From positions 124,001-188,000 of the forward strand of contig JARLHI010000080.1 in NCBI GenBank assembly GCA_031292355.1: a stretch of DNA of 64,000 nucleotides, read 5' to 3'. Origin of the DNA: Candidatus Obscuribacterales bacterium. GTDB lineage: Bacteria; Cyanobacteriota; Vampirovibrionia; Obscuribacterales; Obscuribacteraceae. The notes under the pieces are model-generated. The model did not search any database. It was given only the letters and a program-made list of their open reading frames with translations, and was not told where the DNA came from. The translations under genes were made by a program, and so were the position numbers. Below are positions 24,910 through 33,700 of the stretch, piece by piece (position 1 is the stretch's first letter; each line of letters starts with the position of its first letter).

Positions 24910-26176
24910 CTACCACCTTTTTATGAGCAGCAGCCGACTCAGCTAACTCTCCAGCGTTTTTTGCGTTAGAACCCTGTTCTGAAATTTCAAACACTTGATC
25001 GCTATCACTGGTCAATTGCTTTACTGCTATTGGCGCATCGGCACTGAGACTTTCGAACATAGCTGGATTATAGACCGGCACATCGGCTGTCGCAGATGGA
25101 TCGTACATATGCTCGTCATCATGCTTTTTTACAGATTCGGTCACCGCAGATTCAGGCTTTGTTTCGGTCTCTGCCTTGCCGTCAGTTTCAGGGGGCTCAG
25201 CTGGTACCGCATTCGGTGCAACATCTACAACTTCAGGAACAGGAGCGACTTCAGGTTCAGGTGTTGCAGCAGCTTCAGGAGCTGGGGCTGCTGCGGTTTC
25301 AGGAGCTGGCGTTGCAGCGGCTTCAGGGGCTGGGGTTGCAGCGGCTTCAGGAGCTGGGGCTGCAGCGGCTTCAGGAGCTGGGACTGCAGCGGCTTCAGGA
25401 GCGGCTTCAGGAGCTGCTTCAGGAGCTGCTTCAGGAGCTGCTGCTGGCGCCGCCTTCGGCACCACCACGCCAGAAGAGTTGGAAGCTACGTTTACGAGCG
25501 ATGGACGAATGACTTTATCTTTCATGATATAGCCACGTCGCAGCTCTTGCATAACCACGCCATCTGGAAATTCATTCGTTTCCACTTCTTGGACGGGCTC
25601 ATGGAATTTAGGATCAAAAGGTGTGCCAATAACTTCCATCGTCTTGACGCCCTGACTCTCCATACATTTGGCAAAACGGCCAAAAACCAAATTTAGGCTC
25701 TCTGTAACAGCCTTGGGATCTGTAACCTGAGTGAGCATTTGTTTGGCTCTTTCGAGATCGTCTAGAGCCGGCAAGATTGCTTCGAGGGCTTTTTGCACAC
25801 CAAGGGCAACGGATTCTTCACGCTCTCTGTCGGTGCGGCGTCTGTAGTTCTCGAAATCGGCGACAACTCTCTTGTAATAATTGTCTGACTCGTTTTTAGC
25901 TTTCTCGAGCTCTTTGTTTTCCGACTCGAGTCGGGCGCAGTTACCACAAGGCCCACTGGACTGAGCAGCGCCCTTCGTATTCATGCCGAATTCCTCTGGA
26001 TCTGGCTCGCCACCTGCATACATAGCTCGATAGAAAGCCTTCGCCGCATTTTTGCGATCGGCTAAATCACTGGCGCTTTGGGTGGACGGAGCGCTTGCCG
26101 CCTCATTTGAGGCTGGCGTTTGAGCATCTGGCTCTTTTGCGCCTTCTCCACCGATATTATTCTCTTCCATTGCCAT
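24902..26176 (-). CDS. grpE: Nucleotide exchange factor GrpE with long Pro/Ala/Glu C-terminal tail
   Basis: Releases ADP from DnaK. The GrpE core occupies about residues 85-240: coiled coil (ESENKELEKAKNESDNYYKR), VADFENYRRRTDRE, LEAILPALDDLERA and the C-terminal beta domain PFDPKFHEPVQEV...LRRGYIMKDKVIRPSLVNV. Residues 242-310 are a tandem PEAA / AxPAPEAA repeat, and 311-424 an acidic, apparently disordered tail. At 424 residues it is about twice the usual 180-200. The N-terminus also has CGNC at 77-80. ATG 26176 has GGGAGA 8 nt upstream. First gene of grpE-dnaK-dnaJ-propeller. The tail function is unknown. Confidence 0.93.
   Translation of the reverse strand: MAMEENNIGGEGAKEPDAQTPASNEAASAPSTQSASDLADRKNAAKAFYRAMYAGGEPDPEEFGMNTKGAAQSSGPCGNCARLESENKELEKAKNESDNYYKRVVADFENYRRRTDREREESVALGVQKALEAILPALDDLERAKQMLTQVTDPKAVTESLNLVFGRFAKCMESQGVKTMEVIGTPFDPKFHEPVQEVETNEFPDGVVMQELRRGYIMKDKVIRPSLVNVASNSSGVVVPKAAPAAAPEAAPEAAPEAAPEAAAVPAPEAAAAPAPEAAATPAPEAAATPAPETAAAPAPEAAATPEPEVAPVPEVVDVAPNAVPAEPPETDGKAETETKPESAVTESVKKHDDEHMYDPSATADVPVYNPAMFESLSADAPIAVKQLTSDSDQVFEISEQGSNAKNAGELAESAAAHKKVVDE
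25267..25446. repeat. Tandem repeat (24-bp and 12-bp units) inside grpE
   Basis: About five to six copies of a 24-bp unit of the form GCGGCTTCAGGAGCTGGGGC plus TGCA are followed by about four 12-bp units (GCTTCAGGAGCT type). They encode AxPAPEAA octapeptides and PEAA tetrapeptides in GrpE on the minus strand. All units are multiples of three, so copy-number change keeps the frame. Confidence 0.85.
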
Positions 26177-26249
26177 TAAAACGGTCTCCCATCCAAGCCA
26201 GCCTTGTCAGCAGGTGCATTAGCCCTTTCGATCCAAAACTCTCAACATT

Positions 26250-26312
26250 AAGACTAATAATCTCCCCTATAATTTTATGGCAACGAAGCGCCAATTCTGA
26301 GAGATTAGTCTT
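26250..26312. promoter_or_regulatory. Inverted repeat in the grpE upstream region
   Basis: AAGACTAAT (26250-26258) is matched exactly by ATTAGTCTT (26304-26312), 45 nt apart, in the 269-bp region between divergent grpE and the DUF1611 gene. The stretch between is AT-rich. I found no CIRCE element (TTAGCACTC-N9-GAGTGCTAA). Candidate control site for the chaperone operon only. Confidence 0.35.
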
Positions 26313-26445
26313 TTAACAACAAAATTGAGACCAAACGAATTCAAGTGGTTCTCAGTCGTTCATCAAACCATTCTATCTGTTAAGCATAGCAGGGCGCCGA
26401 GCCAGACATAAGAGACAGTCGCCCGAACACCAAAATGAGAGTAAT

Positions 26446-27537
26446 TTGAAATACATAAGTGCTGACGCCAGACTGGCGCTCTATGCCGAAGGCGAATTCG
26501 GTAAGGGTCGCTCCAAAACTGCCGAGGGAGTAATGCGATACGGGCAAAATCCAATTGCCGCGGTCATCGACAGCACGGCCACCGGCAAGACCATCAAAGA
26601 AACTGTGGGTATTGACTGCCCTGCACCAATTGTTGCGTCTATCAAGGACAGCCTGGCTTACAAGCCCAACGTACTGCTTTTAGGAACCGCCCCAACCGGT
26701 GGGCGCCTGCCGGACTCCTGGCGAGCAGATATTATTCTCGCAATTGAAAATGGACTCGACATCGTCAGCGGTCTGCATGACTTCCTTGAAGATGATCCAG
26801 AAATTAAGGCCGCTGCTAGCGCTCACGGCAAATTATTACTTGACGTGCGTAAAGCGCCTGAAGATCTGCCGATTGCTTCAGGCCTTGCCAAAAAAGTTAA
26901 GGGCTTCACTGTCTTGACAGTGGGCTCAGACGTATCGATAGGCAAGATGACAACGAGTCTGGAATTATTGCGATCCGCTGAAAAGAGAAATCTCAAGGCC
27001 GAGTTTGTCGCCACCGGTCAGACCGGCATTATGGTCACTGGCGGTAGAGGCATTGCCGTTGATCGCGTCATTGGCGACTTTATGGCTGGGGCCGCTGAAC
27101 AAATGGTTTTAGCCGCTGATGAAAATTGCGAGCTGATTTTTGTCGAAGGGCAGGGTTCGCTTGCCCATCCCGGATTTTCCGGGGTTACGCTGTCACTGCT
27201 ACATGGTAGCTGTCCCAAGGCAATGATTCTGTGCCATCAGCCCAGCCGCAAATTGATTGGTCGCCTGCCTGATTTTCCGGTTTTGGATTTAAACAGAATG
27301 ATCGCGCTCAATGAAACGATGGCTGCTCTTATGCAACCGGCGAAGGTCGTAGGCATCGCTCTCAACACTAACGGTTTGAACGAAGAAGAAGCCAGACTGG
27401 CTATCTTAACCATTGAAAAAGAAATTGGTTTGCCCTGTATCGATCCTGTCCGATTTGGTGGCGACGTTTTAATTGATGCAATTCTTGCAGCTCGAAAAAA
27501 CTATCTCGCAACGACAAAACAACTGGTCGAGCATTAA
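26446..27537 (+). CDS. DUF1611 family protein (DgcN-like), P-loop domain
   Basis: 363-residue protein of the DUF1611 family. An N-terminal Rossmann-like half (about 1-140) is followed by a P-loop NTPase-like half with TVGSDVSIGKMTTSLEL (residues 158-174). Relatives called DgcN are reported to act with an enolase-superfamily partner DgcA in D-glutamate breakdown; here exactly such a partner follows 11 nt downstream. The start is TTG with a GAGAG stretch before it; no ATG is close to the conserved N-terminus. D-amino-acid or cell-wall peptide use is therefore an inference from family and neighbourhood. Confidence 0.82.
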   Translation: MKYISADARLALYAEGEFGKGRSKTAEGVMRYGQNPIAAVIDSTATGKTIKETVGIDCPAPIVASIKDSLAYKPNVLLLGTAPTGGRLPDSWRADIILAIENGLDIVSGLHDFLEDDPEIKAAASAHGKLLLDVRKAPEDLPIASGLAKKVKGFTVLTVGSDVSIGKMTTSLELLRSAEKRNLKAEFVATGQTGIMVTGGRGIAVDRVIGDFMAGAAEQMVLAADENCELIFVEGQGSLAHPGFSGVTLSLLHGSCPKAMILCHQPSRKLIGRLPDFPVLDLNRMIALNETMAALMQPAKVVGIALNTNGLNEEEARLAILTIEKEIGLPCIDPVRFGGDVLIDAILAARKNYLATTKQLVEH

Positions 27538-27548
27538 AGGAGAGGCAG

Positions 27549-28604
27549 GTGACGCAAACCAAATTACATCAAATCGAAATGGTCTGGCAGCCACTGGAAT
27601 TAACCACGGCCCATCCCTTTGGTATTTCATATGGCACTTCCGATAAGAGCCACAACGTTTTAATTGAATTGCGTTTCAAAGATTTCGTCGGTTTAGGTGA
27701 AGCTTCGCCTGCAAGCTACCACAGCGAAACACCTGAAACCGTCAATGCCGTACTAACTGTTTTAAGCAAAGCAGGGGTGCTCGGCGACGACCCTTTTGCC
27801 ATCGCTGAAGTCACCCGTCGAATGGACAAAGTGGTGGCAGGAAATGCCTCAGCAAAAGCTGGCATCGAAATGGCCCTGCACGATTTAGCTGGTCAAATTG
27901 CTAATCAGCCGACCTACAAAATGCTCGGTTTATCTGGGCTTGCTCAGCCGATCACTGACTTTACCATTGGCATCGCATCTTTAGAGATGATCGAAGTCAA
28001 AACCGAACAGGCAATAGGTGCCGGTTACAAGGTGCTCAAAGTAAAGCAGGGTACGGATTTTGACCGCGAAATCATAAAGAGAGTGCGCAAAGTAGCAAAA
28101 GATATACCGTTGCGAGTGGACGCTAATGGTGGTTGGACACCCAAGCAAGCGGTAGAAATGTCAAAATTTCTTGCTGAAAATAATGTGCAATTCATCGAGC
28201 AACCTCTACCAAAATTTGCACATGTTGACGACTTTCGTTTTGTGAAAGAACGCTCACCCATACCAATCTTTGCCGATGAAAGTATCTGCAAAGCCATTGA
28301 CGTGGCTCGATTGGCTGGCGCCATTGACGGTGTCGTCGTGAAACTGGCAAAAACCGGTGGTTTGCTGGAAGCCTTGCGAGTAATTCACACAGCACGGGCT
28401 CATTCACTTCAAGTCATGTTTGGTTGCATGATCGAATCTTCAATCGGCGTGACAGCAGCCGTTCACTTATCCAGTCTATGTGATTATCTGGATCTCGATG
28501 GCGCTCTGCTGTTAGCAAGCGATCCTTATGAAGGAGCCGAATACAAAGATGGCTATTTGCGATTGAACGATAGACCAGGTCTGGGCGTAAGAAAACGAAA
28601 TTAG
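27549..28604 (+). CDS. Enolase-superfamily dipeptide epimerase (L-Ala-D/L-Glu epimerase / DgcA type)
   Basis: 351-residue muconate-lactonizing subgroup enzyme. The catalytic set is intact: K164-x-K166 (VLKVKQG), metal ligands D191 (DANGGW), E217 (EQPL) and D243 (ADES), and the second base lysine in VVKLAKTGG (K265/K268). These positions fit L-Ala-D/L-Glu epimerases that recycle murein peptides, and also DgcA. GTG 27549 has AGGAG at 27538-27542. Co-transcribed with the DUF1611 gene; the convergent GntR gene ends 7 bp after it. The precise substrate is not determined. Confidence 0.88.
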   Translation: MTQTKLHQIEMVWQPLELTTAHPFGISYGTSDKSHNVLIELRFKDFVGLGEASPASYHSETPETVNAVLTVLSKAGVLGDDPFAIAEVTRRMDKVVAGNASAKAGIEMALHDLAGQIANQPTYKMLGLSGLAQPITDFTIGIASLEMIEVKTEQAIGAGYKVLKVKQGTDFDREIIKRVRKVAKDIPLRVDANGGWTPKQAVEMSKFLAENNVQFIEQPLPKFAHVDDFRFVKERSPIPIFADESICKAIDVARLAGAIDGVVVKLAKTGGLLEALRVIHTARAHSLQVMFGCMIESSIGVTAAVHLSSLCDYLDLDGALLLASDPYEGAEYKDGYLRLNDRPGLGVRKRN

Positions 28605-28611
28605 CGCAGCA

Positions 28612-29544
28612 CTAGCCCCATTTCTCAATTCGCTCTTTGATCAAATCCACTGTTGAAGGGGCGTACAAATGAAAGACGAGCACTTTAGCCTTGCCAGCTA
28701 GTGGCATCACTACGCCCTCGCTCGTTTTGTCGCAGATGATCAAATCGGCATGCTTCATCATATAAGTCAATTCCTTTCCATCAGAAAACAAAACTGTTCG
28801 AACAGCCACTTCTTCGCCACGATTAGACGCGATCAATTTTGAAGCCATGCGCATAACGGTTTCGCTCGCTGATACCAGAAGCACCAGACTACCTGACGGT
28901 AATTGAGTGGCGGTATCGATTTCAGAGCCGCCGGGCTCAATGTTACTGACGACCAGGCGAGTTGGATCGCTGACCAGTTCTTGGAAAGCAAACAAATGAT
29001 ACAGACTGGTGACAATCAGCGCGTTAGCACTATTTTGCTCTTTGAATTCATTGACTGTGCAAGTTTCAACAGGAATCGAAAAATGCGGCATTAGTTCAGC
29101 CAGCAAAAGAGAATGAAAATCAACATTGGCATCGACAACTAAAATGCGTTCAATCGGCCTGCGTTTGGCAATATTATTGAATGTGCCAATGAGATCTTCG
29201 CGCGAATAGCCACGGTCTGCAACTTTTGCTAAGAACTCAAAAACTAGACCATCGAGATTTTTCTCCGAATCTTTTTCTTTGCCGCTGCGCGTCGATCCTT
29301 CGCTGTTTCGACCGGCAACTCTTACACCTGAGCCCTGACGAATCTCGAGCAGGCCAACTTCGGCCAAATGATTATAAGCAGCGGTAACAGTGCTGTAGTG
29401 AATGCCAAGCCTGGTAGCAAGAGCGCGGATACTGGGGAGCTTTTCTTTGTGCTGCAAAATTCCAGCCGCAATTTGCAAACCAACCTGCTCGATCAGTTGA
29501 TCACGCAACGGAATGGAGCTGTCTTTATTGATTGTGATTTTCAT
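28612..29544 (-). CDS. GntR-family transcriptional regulator with unrecognised effector domain
   Basis: 310 residues from ATG 29544. The N-terminal GntR winged helix is clear (IPLRDQLIEQVGLQIAAG...LPSIRALATRLGIHYSTVTAAYNHLAEVGLLEIRQGSGVRV). After a charged linker, residues ~95-310 form an alpha/beta domain (ILVVDANVDFHSLLLAELMPHF, LVVSNIEPGG) that is not the usual aminotransferase, FadR or UTRA domain; it looks like a periplasmic-binding or receiver-like fold. An upstream GTG-type extension of 17 residues is unlikely. Three ACTGAT-like direct repeats lie just before the start. It may control the adjacent DUF1611-epimerase pair. Confidence 0.82.
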   Translation of the reverse strand: MKITINKDSSIPLRDQLIEQVGLQIAAGILQHKEKLPSIRALATRLGIHYSTVTAAYNHLAEVGLLEIRQGSGVRVAGRNSEGSTRSGKEKDSEKNLDGLVFEFLAKVADRGYSREDLIGTFNNIAKRRPIERILVVDANVDFHSLLLAELMPHFSIPVETCTVNEFKEQNSANALIVTSLYHLFAFQELVSDPTRLVVSNIEPGGSEIDTATQLPSGSLVLLVSASETVMRMASKLIASNRGEEVAVRTVLFSDGKELTYMMKHADLIICDKTSEGVVMPLAGKAKVLVFHLYAPSTVDLIKERIEKWG

Positions 29545-29633
29545 CAGTATCAGTATCAGTTTAAGAAGTTGACGTCCGACGGTAACGGCTGACATCCAGC
29601 TTCCTAATCATACAGCTAATTATCTCAACAAGA

Positions 29634-29662
29634 CAGCCGAACGGCTGCACCGCTGACGGTGC
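29634..29662. repeat. Two adjacent short hairpins
   Basis: CAGCCG-AA-CGGCTG (29634-29647) and GCACCG-CTGA-CGGTGC (29647-29662) are perfect back-to-back inverted repeats about 90 bp upstream of the GntR start. The heptamer ACGGCTG also occurs at 29585-29591. They could be regulator sites or transcript hairpins. Confidence 0.45.
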
Positions 29663-30094
29663 TACACCACTACACCCGCCGTGCAACAGCCAGGGCAATT
29701 TTCATTCTGCTCATTTTACTGGTCTCAAAGGTGACGGAGACGCGGTAAATAAAAATGTCGATAGTGCAATCAACTTGCAAGGAGTTTGCCATTCACTGCG
29801 AGTAATTCTCACTACCGAATGACAATAGACTACTATGAAGCAATGCCAAGGTCAAGTCATGGCAGACCATTCTTGTTGACAAGGCAATTATTCGTAAAAA
29901 TCTTCCAATGCCTGATTGTGTGGTCGTCACGACGTCAGCATTGCGGAATTGGAAGACAAGACCGCCCCGACCATACAGAACCCGCAAGGTCAAGCATTGA
30001 CGGCACTTTGTGCGTTTTTTTGGACGAGGCGGCACTTTCATTGTCAATATCGCAACTTTCGAAATAAAAACTTCCACGAGCGCATTAAATGTGC

Positions 30095-30111
30095 GATTAT
30101 TCTCAATAATC
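30095..30111. promoter_or_regulatory. Fur/PerR-box-like palindrome upstream of the fur-family gene
   Basis: GATTATT-CTC-AATAATC is a perfect 7-bp inverted repeat with 3-nt centre, 60 bp before ATG 30171. Its AT-rich GATtATT/AATaATC halves resemble Fur-superfamily operators, suggesting autoregulation. Confidence 0.6.
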
Positions 30112-30170
30112 AAAGACTGAATGCAACATTGCCCGCAACTCGGTGCAATTAATAGAGGTCCGTTCCAGTA

Positions 30171-30806
30171 ATGTCCGAGGAAAACTTGAAGCGCCGTACG
30201 CCCAGATATGGCGAAACGCAGCAAATCATCGCTGAAATCGTCAAAGCACTGCCCAAAGGCACACACCTCACGGCGCCAGAAGTGTACGAACGGACGAAAG
30301 TTCTGGGTGTCGACATCAGCCTCTCCACTGTTTACCGCTCTCTTCATCGCCTCAAACTGCACGGTAATGTCTCTACAGTCGCCGGTGAACGTGGTCTTCG
30401 GTACGAGACAGCCGATGAAGGTCCAGATCACGATCACCTTATTTGCCTTGGCTGCGGCATCACAATTGAATTTATGGATGACCTCATTAGAGGATTTGGC
30501 AAAACAGTAGCCGAGCGCAAAGGCTTCGAACACACATCCAGTCGTTTCGATATTCTTGGCTACTGCAGCGAGTGCAATGCTAATGACTTTGGTCACTGCG
30601 TTCAGCAAAGCGCTGAATATCTGGCTAAAGCGATGGAACTCATCGAAAGCAGCGCAGTACAAATCAAGCAAGGCATTGAGTTTCTCGACACACGAAAACT
30701 AGCCCGCACTGCAGCAACAGTTCAAACTGCAATGCAAAAACTGAATAAAGCGCTAACAGAATGCGAAAGTTCACTTGCTCTCATTGCACGCGATACAACT
30801 GTTTAG
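30171..30806 (+). CDS. Fur-family metal-dependent transcriptional regulator with C-terminal extension
   Basis: Fur/PerR/Zur-type repressor. The winged helix is at about 10-80 (LTAPEVYERTKVLGVDISLSTVYRSLHRL), followed by the metal-binding dimer domain with HDH (DHDHLICLGC: H87, H89, C92, C95), H121 and C132-x2-C135. The two CxxC pairs form the usual structural zinc site. After residue ~140 comes an unusual ~70-residue helical tail (QSAEYLAKAMELIESSAVQIKQG...), making 211 residues against the usual 130-150. It ends overlapping the convergent GT2 gene by 4 bp. Which metal or oxidant it senses is not decidable here. Confidence 0.9.
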   Translation: MSEENLKRRTPRYGETQQIIAEIVKALPKGTHLTAPEVYERTKVLGVDISLSTVYRSLHRLKLHGNVSTVAGERGLRYETADEGPDHDHLICLGCGITIEFMDDLIRGFGKTVAERKGFEHTSSRFDILGYCSECNANDFGHCVQQSAEYLAKAMELIESSAVQIKQGIEFLDTRKLARTAATVQTAMQKLNKALTECESSLALIARDTTV

Positions 30807-32014
30807 CCTTTTTTAGCCAGTTCAACGACTTTACGTGGTGCGCTTATAGGAGACTCCTGCAGATTCAATCTCTGCTTCGACTCCTTCAAATCTTGTTCAG
30901 ACTCAAATATGATCTGCTCCATATATCTAAGAGATACCTTTCTCTTTGATTCAATTTCGCGTCTCTTTTCCATCATCGCCGGCATCAACTTTATTGCCCC
31001 ATATGCACCTTTGAGCCAAGCGACCATCTGACCGCTCCGCACCAGCACAACCGCACAGTAATAGAGTTGCCAGTACATTATCTCTGGTAGGAATTTCCAC
31101 AACAGGGGAGCTGGAATATTTTTGACAATAGTGTTGATGTTATTCTGCGACGATAAACGAACAACGAGCGGACTGTAGCCACTGCCTGTAGTGCCACAAC
31201 CGAGGTGGTAAACAATTGCTGTCGGCACGTAATAACACTTGAAACCGGCGCTTTGTGCACGCAGACCGAAGTCAACGTCTTCTAAATAAGCAAAATAGTC
31301 TTCATCTAGATAACCGACCACATCAAAGATATTACGACGATAAAATGCGGCACCGCCGCAAGCACCAAGGATGTAACGCGGCGTATCGAATCGGCCTGTA
31401 TCTCTTTCGCGGTGCCCAATGCGCCCGGGCAAGCCGCCTCGGCGATAACCGTCACCAGCGCCGTCTAACATCAAATGATCATCATAGGCAAGCATCTTGC
31501 ACCCAGCACTGCCAATTTCTGGATGCTCGACCATGGCTTTCACCATTTCAGCTGCCCAGTGCGGATCAACAACAGTGTCGTTATTGAGCAAAGCGACAAA
31601 ATCACCCAGTGATTCTTTTATACCGCGATTAACGGCCACACTGAATCCAGTGTTTTTTTCAAACAAAGCAAGGCGTACGTGCGGATATTTCTCTTGCAAA
31701 AATTCGACCGAGCCGTCTTTAGAACCGTTATCAACGATCAGAACTTCAAGATTTTTGTAAGTCTGTAAAGCGAGCGAATCCAGGCAACCTGTGAGGAACT
31801 TCTTACCGTTCCAGTTGGGGATAACGACACTCACCAGAGGCGAGTCGCCACCACGGTAGGCGGTTTCTTGCACATCACTCGGTAATTGATTTGACACCGT
31901 TTCGACCAATTGACTTCGACTGGCTAATTTTAGCGCGGTTGTAAGGGTATGCCAGTAAAGACTTTTGTAATGCGGCGTGAAGCTTACCGGCAAGGGTATA
32001 CAAGCGTTACACAC
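30803..32014 (-). CDS. Glycosyltransferase family 2 (rhamnosyl/dTDP-sugar transferase-like)
   Basis: GT-A fold enzyme that adds a sugar to a surface polysaccharide or lipid. The domain begins at SPLVSVVIPNWNG (about residue 57), with LIVDNGSKDGSVE, the NTGFSVAVNRGI block, LLNNDTVVD metal site and FAYLEDVDFGLRAQSAG acceptor-side motif. The C-terminal ~100 residues include amphipathic/hydrophobic helices and a charged coil. The start is uncertain: GTG 32014 begins a poorly conserved ~55-residue leader with Cys residues. It shares stop-codon bases with the convergent Fur-family gene and is divergent from another glycosyltransferase gene at 32108. Confidence 0.85.
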   Translation of the reverse strand: MCNACIPLPVSFTPHYKSLYWHTLTTALKLASRSQLVETVSNQLPSDVQETAYRGGDSPLVSVVIPNWNGKKFLTGCLDSLALQTYKNLEVLIVDNGSKDGSVEFLQEKYPHVRLALFEKNTGFSVAVNRGIKESLGDFVALLNNDTVVDPHWAAEMVKAMVEHPEIGSAGCKMLAYDDHLMLDGAGDGYRRGGLPGRIGHRERDTGRFDTPRYILGACGGAAFYRRNIFDVVGYLDEDYFAYLEDVDFGLRAQSAGFKCYYVPTAIVYHLGCGTTGSGYSPLVVRLSSQNNINTIVKNIPAPLLWKFLPEIMYWQLYYCAVVLVRSGQMVAWLKGAYGAIKLMPAMMEKRREIESKRKVSLRYMEQIIFESEQDLKESKQRLNLQESPISAPRKVVELAKKG

Positions 32015-32107
32015 AATTCACAGAGTGAGGTCAAACTGAGCGTTAAGAGAGCATGTCTATAATAAAGTCGGTCCAAACACTTATCTTTTGTCAATTTAGC
32101 GGTAAGC

Positions 32108-33451
32108 ATGACACCAGTCCAACCACGCAAAATACTCTGTCTCACGCTCGAGCCTCTGACGGCTCGAATGGCTGGTCCGGCCATACGGTGCCTAGAGCTT
32201 GGCCGTCAGCTGGCACAAGAATTCACTGTCACAGTCGCATCGCCGTGCCAAGTGCCTGTTGGTATGGAGCTCGCGAAACAGTCAGGGTTTACAGTTTGTG
32301 CTGGTGCCAGTCGCAGCGAGATTCTCAAACTGGCAGGCGAGGCCGATATTCTATTTATCCAGGGAAATGTGCTCAAACCGTTTCCACAACTGGTTGAACT
32401 AAAAAAATATCTCGTGATCGATTTATACGATCCCTACTTGTTCTCTTTGCTCAATCAATATTCGGAGAATCCAGCCACAGCGTCTGCCAGTTATCGACTG
32501 ATGCATCAGGTCCTGGAAAAGCACATGCTCGCTTGCGACTTTGCCATTTGTGCGTCAGAGCGCCAGAGAGACTACTGGATTGGTCGTTTTTGCGCGCTCG
32601 GACGTCTGGATCCACGAGTCTGTCAAATAGATCCGTCATTGCGCAAAGTTGTAGATATTGTCCCCTTTGGGCTGTCTGACGTGGCACCAGTCAAGACCGG
32701 TCCGGCTATGAAAGGCGTAATCAAAGGCATCGAGCCAGACAGTCAAGTTTTACTCTGGACGGGCGGCATCTGGGACTGGTTTGACCCATTAACAATAATT
32801 GAGGCTGTTGCTCGCTGTCATGAAGAATTGCCACAGTTGAAGCTCTTTTTCATGGGCATGAAATCGCCGAATCCACAAGTTCCTTTAATGCCGATGGCTG
32901 AAAAGGCACTGAAAATGGCAACAGATCTTGGACTACTCGACAAAAGCGTCTTTTTCTCGCAAGCCTGGGTCAAATACGAAGAACGTCAAAATTTTCTGAT
33001 GGAAGCAGATGCCGCTGTTTCAGCCCATTTCGACACTATTGAAACGCGATTTTCTTTTCGTACGCGCATTCTCGACAACCTCTGGTCAAATTTGCCGACC
33101 CTCACAACCGGGGGCGATCAACTGGCTGAGCTGATAAGTGTTCATCAAGCAGGCATTGCTATTCCCTATAATGACGTGGGCGGCTGGGCGCAAGCCATAA
33201 AGACGATAGTTACGGACCGCGATTTCAATGAACGTTGCAGAAAAGGCGCGCATGAGCTTGCTCAGCGTTTTACCTGGTCAGAATCAGCCCGCCCGTTAAT
33301 TGAGTTTTGCCGAAATCCCCATCATTTACCGCCTTTTCAAAGAATCAAAATGCCGTCGCTGCTCGAACGCGCGAACGCGGTCTATTCGCGCGGTGGTAAA
33401 GAACTTATTTTAAAGCGCTCTAAAGATCTTCTTAATGACATGTTGCGTTAA
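32108..33451 (+). CDS. Glycosyltransferase, GT-B fold (GT4-like)
   Basis: 447-residue protein with two Rossmann-like halves: N-terminal MAGPAIRCLELGRQLAQEFTV (glycine-rich acceptor loop) and C-terminal VLLWTGGIWDWFDPLTIIEAVARC, LFFMGMKSPN, VSAHFDTIETRFSFRTRILDNLWSNLPTLTTGGD, as in GT4-type enzymes acting on surface glycans. The ...FDT-(x)-ETRFSFRTR block replaces the usual EGFGL...E motif. It lies divergent from the GT2 gene, implying a shared glycan pathway, but no polysaccharide export gene is present in the window. Start ATG 32108 lacks a strong ribosome site. Confidence 0.8.
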   Translation: MTPVQPRKILCLTLEPLTARMAGPAIRCLELGRQLAQEFTVTVASPCQVPVGMELAKQSGFTVCAGASRSEILKLAGEADILFIQGNVLKPFPQLVELKKYLVIDLYDPYLFSLLNQYSENPATASASYRLMHQVLEKHMLACDFAICASERQRDYWIGRFCALGRLDPRVCQIDPSLRKVVDIVPFGLSDVAPVKTGPAMKGVIKGIEPDSQVLLWTGGIWDWFDPLTIIEAVARCHEELPQLKLFFMGMKSPNPQVPLMPMAEKALKMATDLGLLDKSVFFSQAWVKYEERQNFLMEADAAVSAHFDTIETRFSFRTRILDNLWSNLPTLTTGGDQLAELISVHQAGIAIPYNDVGGWAQAIKTIVTDRDFNERCRKGAHELAQRFTWSESARPLIEFCRNPHHLPPFQRIKMPSLLERANAVYSRGGKELILKRSKDLLNDMLR

Positions 33452-33700
33452 GCTGTAATTGTCAGCATGTCCAATACGCCTTGCTTGCGGCGCGTTTGCC
33501 ACGGTGTCTTGAGAGAACGCACATACGCTTTCGACACGAACACGGCAGCACTGGCAGAATATTCAGAATATAATGAATCCTTTATGCAGCCTGATTTTAA
33601 GGGCAACTAGACCTACAATGGTTGAATTGGAGTATGAGCGATTTGAGCGATTGCACTTGTCATTGCCATATTTCAAACCGAACGAACCGAGGAAGACTGA

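Larger units (their letters stand above)
29545..30170. other. Gene-free region between GntR and Fur genes
   Basis: About 625 bp without a supportable gene, the largest gap in the window. It holds two adjacent hairpins (29634-29662), AT-rich promoter-like stretches and a Fur-box-like palindrome at 30095-30111. A long minus-strand open frame (29793-30671) runs through it, but its larger part is antisense to fur and its product is Cys/Phe-rich and unlike any family, so it is taken as chance. Confidence 0.6.

Noticed and set aside
25176..25532. Long plus-strand open frames opposite grpE
   Set aside because: Produced by the repetitive GC-rich tail of grpE on the other strand; low-complexity shadow.
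29793..30671. 292-codon minus-strand open frame antisense to the Fur-family gene
   Set aside because: Most of it mirrors a well-supported Fur gene; the product is rich in Cys, Phe and Arg, resembles no family and has no ribosome site.
33467..33610. 47-codon open frame between a glycosyltransferase gene and trxB
   Set aside because: No ribosome site, no recognisable features; lies where the trxB promoter is expected.
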